Shown: piece after piece, positions 56,836 through 64,000 of the stretch | Position numbering within the stretch: position 1 is the first letter of the stretch | How the letters are laid out: the number at the start of each line of letters is the position of its first letter | Assembly (NCBI GenBank): GCA_020746875.1 | Contig: JAGTJL010000010.1 | Span: 1,550,001 to 1,614,000 of the forward strand | Reading direction: 5' to 3' | Source: Rhexocercosporidium sp. MPI-PUGE-AT-0058 | Taxonomy: Eukaryota; Ascomycota; Leotiomycetes; Helotiales | DNA length: 64,000 nt | Notes under the pieces: generated by a model | The model's database searches: none | Seen by the model: only the letters and a program-made list of their open reading frames with translations | What the model was told of the DNA's origin: nothing | Program-made: the position numbers and the translations under genes

Positions 56836-57682
56836 GGGAATAAGTGAGCGACTGAGTGAGTTTTGGTGTGTCATTGGCATGGATGGTTTTGCTATCTGTT
56901 TTGCAGACAAATTGATACCCATGATGTTGGCTTCAGCAGGTTTTCCTTTCGTTTATCCCAAGTATGGTACTGGTATCATGTATGGAATGACAACAACTCG
57001 CAGCTTGCAGCTGTCAGAAGTTGGTGCTTCGACACGGTACTTCGTCCCGTCTCCAGTCCAGCTGCAAGAAACACCCCATCTCGCCGACCAGGTTCTATAA
57101 CCGGTTATCATGTTCCACAATCGCCCAGCCTCTCGCCCTCTCAGTTCTATCCTTGCGCATGAACAGTATATCGTTATTACAAGGATGTATATATCTCCCT
57201 CCCAACCCCCATTCGCTACGTGCCGATCACTGACCTCATACTTACGGTCACGATGCCCTCACACCCTTCCATTTTCCCCGCAAAACCCCCATTCCATTCA
57301 ATCTTGTTTTTGGAGCCGCGTTTACGAAAGTGCCTACGGAAAGCTTGATTTGGATTGGGGTGAGTGAGTTCTGAGTCGTAGCGAATGGGTCTTGTGAGGT
57401 GTGATGTCGATATCAGGATTGGAGATCTTTGGTCTGGGTGGGTTGGTTGGGGGTATAATTCCCAGGCCCTCCTTCTCCCAGTGGAGAAGTGAGTTGAGAG
57501 TCTGCTTCCGTTTTTGCAGATAATTGTATTTTATGGTTCCTGTTACTTTCACCGAGAATAAGATTTGTTTAAATCCAGACATACTAGAACTTGCTACTGG
57601 ACTACACCCCAACAACTTCTAACACCAATTACAAACTCTCCAAACCACCCCACTCCAAAAAAAAAAAAAAAACCGCCCAAAA
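56836..57682. other. Intergenic region
   Basis: No believable gene. The end carries A16 (57657-57672) immediately before the next start codon, CT/CCA-rich upstream. Confidence 0.35.
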
Positions 57683-58096
57683 ATGTTCTACGACCTCCTC
57701 ACCATTCCGGACCCGCGCCCCTCAAAAGCGCACCCCGAGCACCGCGCAGCACGCAAAGCAATCGAAGAAGAATTCCCACACTTCGACGCCAAAGATCTCG
57801 GTTTAAAAGCGGGTGTGCTAGCGCTACTCCTAGGTATTGCGTGTTATCCGAGGATCAAGGCGGAGGCTAGTGCGTTGGAGCAGGTTGAGAGGAGTAAGGA
57901 GAGGGAGGGGCAAGGGAGGGGCAATAGGAGAGAGAAGCAGAGGAGGAGGAGTGAGGGGGGCGAATGGAGGGGTGGTGAGAGAGAAAGGGAGGCGAGGAGG
58001 GTGAGTGATGCGGGTGGTGGTAGGAGGAGGAGCTCGGGGTGGGAGAGAGATGGTCGAGGTTCTAGGGAGTGGGAGGGGAGGTCAAGACGTCGTTGA
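57683..58096 (+). CDS. Small hypothetical, hydrophobic helix plus Arg/Gly/Glu tail
   Basis: Single exon, 137 aa. Residues 1-38 look conserved in style (MFYDLLTIPDPRPSKAHPEH...), 40-56 are a hydrophobic helix (GLKAGVLALLLGIACYP), and the remainder is almost wholly Arg, Glu, Gly and Ser (for example NRREKQRRRSEGGEWRGGER). The gene follows an A16 run that ends 10 nt before the ATG. The tail encoding is GAG/AGG-rich DNA and may have grown by slippage. It might be a single-pass membrane protein with a basic tail. No family recognised; the tail frame might be shifted in some strains. Confidence 0.5.
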   Translation: MFYDLLTIPDPRPSKAHPEHRAARKAIEEEFPHFDAKDLGLKAGVLALLLGIACYPRIKAEASALEQVERSKEREGQGRGNRREKQRRRSEGGEWRGGEREREARRVSDAGGGRRRSSGWERDGRGSREWEGRSRRR

Positions 58097-58403
58097 AGGG
58101 TTGAGGGAGTTTGTTAATTTTACGGTTTATGATTTAGCGTATACCTCGGGTTGGAGGTTGGAGTTGTCGGGTTCGGTCTTAGGGTATGTAAGATATAACT
58201 TACTTGCGTTCGAGAAGGATGATAAAGCTTCAAATGTACGAATGTAATTCTTTATGTAGTTGAATGTCATACTCCCATTCCAACGTCCTCTATTTGCCGA
58301 ACAGTAAGCTACAACCAAGGCATCATAAGCAATTTATACCTTGAATTCTTAGCCTCAACGGAAGGCTCATGGTAAGAAACAGAGCAAGTTTCTTGTATGC
58401 AAA
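58097..58403. other. Intergenic region between convergent genes
   Basis: AT-rich 3' flank. No feature. Confidence 0.35.
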
Positions 58404-59947
58404 TTATAAACTATTCTTCGAAAAGAAATTGGTGATCACTTGATATGTGCCAGTTGCATTTGGCTGTACCAGTCATGTAAGTATATACAAGTGTGCTGTC
58501 TAGCTTTGGGACTTACCGCAGTGTTCAAGATGTGACCAGTATTTGGCTGGATGTAGGATTCATAGCCAACTGATGCAGGGAAGAAGCTGCGTGCAGCTGG
58601 CTCGACAATTCCTGGGCAATAGCCTCCGCACATGATGTAGTCATACTCGCCACTAAAATAGAGTCAGAGCCATGTGCGGTGAGGTTTGAAGACTTTGATA
58701 ACTAACTTGATGAAGAGAACTGGAGCTTTGGCGCCAGGAGGCGCAAAGTTCAAGGCGCCAATGGAGAAGAATTCCATCACGGCAATCGGCCAACTACGAT
58801 CGAAGACGTATTGCACAGCTTTCATGTCGAAATTTGGAACTTTGTAGAAACTAAATGTTTTGTCAACTAGGTGTTCACGTTGTGACACGATGTGATGACC
58901 TACATGTTGATGTAAGAGAAGATATCAATGAAGGTCAGATATCCATTGTCGTACGGTCTCCATCTGCGAGACATAGAGTTGGCAATCTTCAACTGTGAAG
59001 TTGCCGCAACCAGTCCGAAAACATTTGGAACCCCACTGTTGTATTCCCAACCAGAAAGAACCACTCCATCGGCAATGTCAGGCTTGGCGGCAATCAAGGC
59101 GTTGGTAGTAATCGAGCCCATGCTATGGCCGACGAGGACTATCTTGCTTGGAACATACTTCAAGCCTCCACGATTAGGGCGGGGAATAGAACCAGCTTTG
59201 GCGTATTGGATGAGATTATCTAGGACGCCGACATGGATAGAGAATTGGGCTTCATAACCGCTGATGCTAGGAGGAAGTTAGCCAAGCAAAATATGTTAGC
59301 TATGCAGACCAAAATAATTGAGGGGCCAATCAAAGTGCCGTAGAGCAGAAGTACATACGTCGAAGATTGCCCAGCACCGACTCGATCATAGAAAAGCACA
59401 GAATAACCTCTGGCAACGGCGAAATCGACAAAGCTGTGATTGGACGACTGATAGCCCGAATCCCAGTAGCTATCCGAAAGTCAGCTCTTTGTCTTAACTT
59501 CCCTGAATATTGACTCACGATCGATCCAAACTACCGCCGTGTGTAGCAATCAACAGAGTAGGCCTAGGGCCTGAAAATGGTTCGCAGTAGCTACCAGCAA
59601 TCTTGTAGGATCTTGTATTGTCCTGAACACCGGAGATAGGGTTGAAAGTGGCCATGAAGTCTCGGCTGCGAACTGTCAGCTACAAACCAAGAAAGTTCCA
59701 CATTGTACCGATGTCCAGACTGAATAGATGCATGGAATTGCCTACGGTTGAAGTCAAAAATCAGAGACACCAAATCAACATTGCTCTCCAACTTTGGTCG
59801 GCCCCAAATCAAGTCGGTGGTAGTAAGAGTAAGAGGGACGGTAAAATCAACACAAGACTTTCTCAACGAGTCGTCAGCCACAATGGGAAGCATGAACAAC
59901 GAGGAAAACAGAAGGAGGACGAGTGACATGGTTGTCTGGCCCATCAT
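58404..59947 (-). CDS. Secreted alpha/beta hydrolase (lipase/esterase-like), seven exons
   Basis: Exons 59947-59746, 59672-59519, 59469-59359, 59266-58904, 58850-58707, 58652-58517, 58463-58404 join to 389 aa. A signal peptide is evident (MSLVLLLFSSLFMLPIVADD; this second Met may be the real start). The fold shows LLIATHGGSLDRS (oxyanion region), FYDRVGAGQSS, the nucleophile elbow VGHSMGS with Ser at about 204, and a late GHILNTAPNATG with the probable catalytic His; the acid is likely in GEYDYIMCGG. Several Cys support secretion. It most likely hydrolyses an ester outside the cell, with unknown substrate. All seven junctions are GT-AG and phase-consistent, with acceptors preceded by CTAAC or TTGAC-like branch sites. 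Confidence 0.85.
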
Positions 59948-62039
59948 ACACGATTTGATGGTGTAACAGTTTGTAGGAGAGTGGGTGTACGTGTTCTTGA
60001 GAGAGGGGTGCCGAGGGATATCTAGTTTTGCAAGATTGAGGGGAAATGATCGTGGTGAAGACTTAGATCGAGGGTGGGCTCTAATATATCAAAGAGAGAA
60101 GCAATATATCTGCCCTATCTCGGAGCCGGCCCCTCCCATTCTGGGAAGCGAGAGAAATGAACCAGACGCAGTATCTGCTTGGTGAATACTGCAGTATCCC
60201 AAAGCAGAAAGAAGCTACGGGTGGTAGAATGAGCGAGACCGGAGAGTAAAAGAGCAGAATAATCACAAGTGCGGTACTGGGTGGGTGACATCTGCGCAAA
60301 AAGACCAACACAAAACCAACACGCTCAAGTCGAAAGCAGTACGAAAAAGATCTCAAAGTGTTGAGGCATAGGGCAATAGGTCTAATCCCCCAATGTACTG
60401 TACATAACCACGTGGGACCAAGTTTTATGAACACTTGACATCATCTAGAAGCATCGCAATAACGAGTGTCATCCTTTGCTTCGTTCAGATATCGATATCC
60501 GTATTTGACGAGCTCGGGCCACTAGCAACAGCAACCACATTCTTGAGCAATATCAATATTACGCAACCTACCTGATGCCTGGAAATCATTTCCCATGGGC
60601 TAAGGGCTCAAAATATAGCAATAAAATTGAGAATGCAGAACCCTTCACGTTCACCTAATCATGACTCTGACTGTCTGATCATCTGGTGACTTCCAATTGA
60701 TCACGCCAACAACTAACAGCATCATCCCCCCGTGCGTCATTCTCAGACGGCCTTCCATTTCGTTACAAACTTCCACAGCGCTCATTGGCGGGGAGTACGG
60801 ACGGCTTCGTACATCCAACAAGAGACCCGAAGTAGCGGATTTGATGCCATTGAACGGCTCAGACCAGCTCTGGAGTCCCACCGCATTTATTGGCAATTGT
60901 TGTTGTTGCTGTGTGCCGCCGGATTTGCGGGTCTAAGTTCCCCAGTAGACAGTCGAGATGCGAGTGATGTGATGCACCAGGAGGGAGACTCGCTTGCCAA
61001 GGATTTCACATGACCGCCACGTGCCTGTCTACCTATGGGAAACCTGGAACTGTTTTTTTTTTTTGCCAACCTTGGTCGTTCCCGTCTTGATGAAACAACC
61101 AACCAACTACTCCCTGCAGCCCTTCTTTGCCCTTGCATTCACTTCCAGCCTTCTTCCTGATAACCCCTGATCTGATCTGATCTCATCCCCAGATTTGCGC
61201 TCCCCTGCATTAGTGCGCAATTATGTGAAAGATTGAGGATGTGGTGGGCTTGGAGTCTGGATGCGGGCGATATCTTCCTTGCTACTCTACAAACCTCGGA
61301 ATGCTGGGGCAGACGTGGACAATGCCCCTCTCAGGCTCAGGCTCATCCCTCATCCTAATTCCATTGTTTCCTGGGATATAGCATGCAAACGGCGGCAATG
61401 ACTTCAAAGATAGTTCGTTGGGGCCACTTGCTGACGCTGACGCTGTACATTTATAGGGGCTGCGCCTGAAGTATTTGGGGTCATCAGCCTGAATATGTAT
61501 GGTGGTGTTACTTCCCCTGATCTCTGCAGGTACATACTGTAAGTCTTGGCCGGGAGTGAGGTCTTTACACTTTACAGAAAACAAAGTTAGCGCGCTGACG
61601 ACCTAGGTCTCTCCCTCCGCAGTTCGAATCCTAGTCCCTCTCGACGTGGAGTCGAATTCTCCTGCTGAAGATTGGATGGGTCTTCGGGTAGGACTGACCT
61701 CTCGCTTTGCCGCTTCCTCCAGTGTTTGAAACATTCTTGGCAGGCGAGTCTGACGGGAGGACATTTTTAGGGCCCACAATTATAGCTTCAAATTCCCCCT
61801 GCATCTGAACGAAAACCTAGCATGGCGTCTTGGAAGAGCAAATTGAAAGGCCATGAGAAATACCTTGGGCGTTGGCGTTTGGATATAAGATGGGCCGTCC
61901 CCAGCTGATGTTTTTCGTTCGCCAACCTTGAAGTTCTGAGTAACTCGGTCTCCACACATTCCTTTACTGTACTCAGTACAGATACACTACATTCTTTCAC
62001 TCATACATTCATTCATTCTTCTTTCTTCGTACATTCATC
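59948..62039. other. Long divergent promoter region, hydrolase / GH114
   Basis: About 2.1 kb without a gene. It includes a (TGATC)n-like run near 61168-61186, a T10+ run at 61052, a tRNA-like GTTCGAATCC at about 61620-61629 that does not fold as a tRNA, and TA/CT-rich sequence next to GH114 (GTACTCAGTACAGATAC near 61970). Long upstream regions are common for regulated secreted enzymes. Confidence 0.35.
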
Positions 62040-63236
62040 ATGATTTCTCTTCTCAAGACCATCTTATTCCTTGGCATCTTTCTTGTTCAACTCTCTTCGT
62101 CGTCTGTCATTCCAAGACATGACCGCCGCCCATTTCACTACCACCAGGGCGAGGACGCAGAATCGACTTCCTTGAGCCTTGCTATCTCAACCACTACGAA
62201 TGAAGCATCACTTCCCACCTTGGTACCAGACTCTGACTCGGATGACTCTGAGGACTCTGACGATTCTGATAAATCTTGTGAGGTCGATGATTCTGACAGT
62301 CCTGAGGAGACCGATGGATCTGATGACTCCAATGACTCACCAGTCGAGCCTCCATCCTCCACATTGAATACTATTGTCTCAGTCCCAGCACCGGCAACAA
62401 CGACTCAGGCCGCCATTTCTACCTACAAGCCAGTGGTTGTGACCACTTCGGCTTCGGCTCCAGCTTCAGCCTCAACCACCGCTAAACCAGCCTCTAGTCA
62501 AGCTGCTGGAGAATTCTGGCAACCAGCTGCCGGATCCACATGGCAAATCGAGCTCTCTGGCGTTGTCAGCGATACCTCTTACCCAGCTGATGTTTTTGAC
62601 CTTGACCTCTTTGACACTCCTCAATCTACCATCGATGCTCTTCACGCTGCTGGAAAGAAAGTCATCTGTTACTTTTCGGCAGGCAGTTTCGAGAACTGGC
62701 GTCCTGACCAAGCAGACTTTCAAGCTGCCGACAAAGGAAGTGCTATGGAAGGTTGGGAAGGCGAGTGGTGGCTCAACACCAAGACCGCAAATGTCCGATC
62801 GATCATGGCTGCCCGCATTGAAATTGCAGCCAACAAAGGTTGCGATGCTGTTGATCCAGATAATGTTGATGGGTACGCCAACGCAAACGGTGTTGGCCTC
62901 ACTTCTACCGATGGCACCGACTTCCTCAACTTCCTCGCTGACACAGCTCACGCCAAGGGACTTTCCATCGGGCTGAAGAACGCAGGAGACCTTGTAGGCG
63001 AGGTCCTCGACAAGATGCAATTCCACGTCAACGAGCAGTGTATTGAATTCGACGAGTGCGAACTTTTCAAGCCATTCATCGATGCAGGAAAGCCGGTTTT
63101 CCATATCGAGTACCCAGAAAGTGCACCTTCCATCGCAGCAGATGTCAAGAGCGAGAAGTGCGCAGCGGCAAACAGCATGAGTTTCTCTACGGTCTTGAAG
63201 ACCGAGGCATTGAATGCCTGGATTGATGCCTGTTAA
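62040..63236 (+). CDS. Secreted GH114 family endo-alpha-1,4-galactosaminidase-like
   Basis: Single exon, 398 aa. The signal peptide is MISLLKTILFLGIFLVQLSSSS. A Ser/Asp-rich linker (about 63-105, repeats of DSD/DDS) and a Thr/Ser/Ala/Pro stalk precede the catalytic domain starting near 155: FWQPAAGSTWQIELSGVV, VFDLDLFDTPQSTIDALHAA, KKVICYFSAGSFENWRPD, GCDAVDPDNVDGYAN and GLKNAGDLVGEV. This matches the GH114 (TM1410-like) family, which cleaves alpha-1,4-galactosamine polymers such as fungal galactosaminogalactan. Asp in CYFSAG...D and VDPDNVDG are candidate catalytic acids. It is likely secreted to the cell wall or medium. The acidic linker is not usual for the family. Confidence 0.92.
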   Translation: MISLLKTILFLGIFLVQLSSSSVIPRHDRRPFHYHQGEDAESTSLSLAISTTTNEASLPTLVPDSDSDDSEDSDDSDKSCEVDDSDSPEETDGSDDSNDSPVEPPSSTLNTIVSVPAPATTTQAAISTYKPVVVTTSASAPASASTTAKPASSQAAGEFWQPAAGSTWQIELSGVVSDTSYPADVFDLDLFDTPQSTIDALHAAGKKVICYFSAGSFENWRPDQADFQAADKGSAMEGWEGEWWLNTKTANVRSIMAARIEIAANKGCDAVDPDNVDGYANANGVGLTSTDGTDFLNFLADTAHAKGLSIGLKNAGDLVGEVLDKMQFHVNEQCIEFDECELFKPFIDAGKPVFHIEYPESAPSIAADVKSEKCAAANSMSFSTVLKTEALNAWIDAC

Positions 63237-63781
63237 GGGGGATTTTGTCTTTGAAGGTCATTGATTGACGATGGTTATGAGTTATGGATTCCTTACGTGG
63301 TCACTTGTCAAACGCTTGTTTGCGGGTGCTTTTGAGAATTTGTACATACATTTTATGATTCCATGTCGAAAAGTCTAAACACTTATTGCTCTTTCACTCC
63401 TAATCTGCTTCCATGTGTGGCCCAAATTCTTGCTTCCAATCAATACAATCTACTCCGCTCATCACTCTCATACTTGTCGGGCGTAAGGCTGCAACTTTGT
63501 TTCACAGCCCCAATTAGGGTACTTGGCGAGGCTCCTTTCACAGCAAGGTTGACTGATGAATGGCGTAACTGGCGTAGTTGACAGCCACAATACAAAATTC
63601 GGTGACAGATTTCGCCTAGCGTTGAGCTGAGTTGGAAGACAGTACAACTTCCATGTATCCTGAAGACCTTGCCACATCTCTTCTTCTGCAAAGCCAACAA
63701 AAGTATATTCGATCATCGAAAGCGACAATTAAATTCACAGTATTTTGTGAAGACAAACGTTACGCAATACAATTACCGGAA
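63237..63781. other. Intergenic region
   Basis: 3' flank of GH114 followed by the promoter of the partial gene at the right edge. Upstream in-frame Met codons at about 63653 could lengthen that gene. Confidence 0.3.
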
Positions 63782-64000
63782 ATGAAGGAGCCTTTCATAA
63801 CGCTCGCTTCCAATGGAATGCAGCCCGAACAAGTACGCGAAGCCAGCGCTTAGATCATTTCCTCGCTATAGCTAGTCTGCTAACAGATATCAATAAAGCT
63901 TCCTAGACCTAGAACCCACAATACAAGTCGAGCTCCTTACCATGGTAAAGACGTCGTTGAGTTTGCAGCGAAACTTGATCTGGTACAGAAAGAGTTGTCC
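63782..64000 (+). CDS. Partial gene at right edge, 5' end
   Basis: Exon 1 is 63782-63832 (MKEPFITLASNGMQPEQ) and exon 2 starts at 63887 and runs off the window (ISIKLPRPRTHNTSRAPYHG, then KDVVEFAAKLDLVQKELS). The 54-bp intron (GTACGC...CTAACAG) is phase 0 on both sides. An earlier in-frame Met near 63653 is possible. The family cannot be named from 55 residues. Confidence 0.45.

Noticed and set aside
61585..61660. tRNA-like sequence with GTTCGAATCC
   Set aside because: The bases flanking the T-loop do not pair as a five-base T stem and no matching D and anticodon arms or acceptor stem are visible. At most a tRNA fragment.
62138..62362. Ser/Glu-rich minus-strand frame opposite GH114
   Set aside because: It is the antisense of the Asp/Ser repeat and has no independent support.
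1..64000. CRISPR array, prokaryotic operon or phage features
   Set aside because: Intron-rich eukaryotic genes throughout; no regularly spaced repeats.

Overview
This window comes from the nuclear genome of a filamentous ascomycete (Pezizomycotina). Genes lie on both strands at about one per 2 kb. They are cut by short introns, mostly 45-60 bp, with GTAAGT/GTATGT-type donors and CTAAC/CTAAT branch sites a few bases before the acceptor. The gene content (MFS siderophore transporter, HET domain, SLATT_fungal, taxilin, GH114) is typical of moulds. Overall flavour suggests Leotiomycetes, but that is only an impression. Exon boundaries below were read by eye from splice signals and frame continuity, not from transcripts.

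Left part (0-16 kb): an unknown two-exon gene; an F-box-like/DUF7730-type protein; a fungal SLATT two-transmembrane protein; a six-exon siderophore-iron MFS transporter with a GC-AG intron and a 24-nt exon; a gene-free stretch of about 3.5 kb; a nitronate monooxygenase; a Ser-rich conserved hypothetical; and a type II membrane protein with a Cys-rich outer domain.

Middle (16-41 kb): mostly housekeeping genes. Taxilin and the CYM1 presequence protease are divergent. Ornithine decarboxylase has a long spliced leader free of AUG. A DEDD 3'-5' exonuclease is divergent from LSM5. Then comes a decayed patch with a HET-domain pseudogene, followed by a METTL2/TRM140-type tRNA methyltransferase divergent from COQ10, mitochondrial ribosomal protein L34 divergent from a hypothetical, the STE24 CAAX protease, and a hypothetical nuclear-type protein.

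Right part (41-64 kb): mitochondrial methionyl-tRNA synthetase divergent from MTR2; a large low-complexity protein; an 80-aa SAP-like protein divergent from ribosomal protein eL38; a frameshifted ABM-domain gene; mevalonate kinase ERG12 followed in tandem by RAM2 (farnesyl/geranylgeranyl transferase alpha subunit) with an unusual N-terminal extension; an Arg-rich small protein; a seven-exon secreted alpha/beta hydrolase; a secreted GH114 enzyme with an Asp/Ser linker; and a gene running off the right edge.

Functional themes: mitochondrial upkeep (CYM1, COQ10, MRPL34, MSM1) and isoprenoid/CAAX processing (ERG12 makes the prenyl precursor, RAM2 attaches it, STE24 trims the product). Several small multi-exon genes (LSM5, MRPL34, eL38, the SAP-like protein) are invisible as long ORFs and were reconstructed by splicing.
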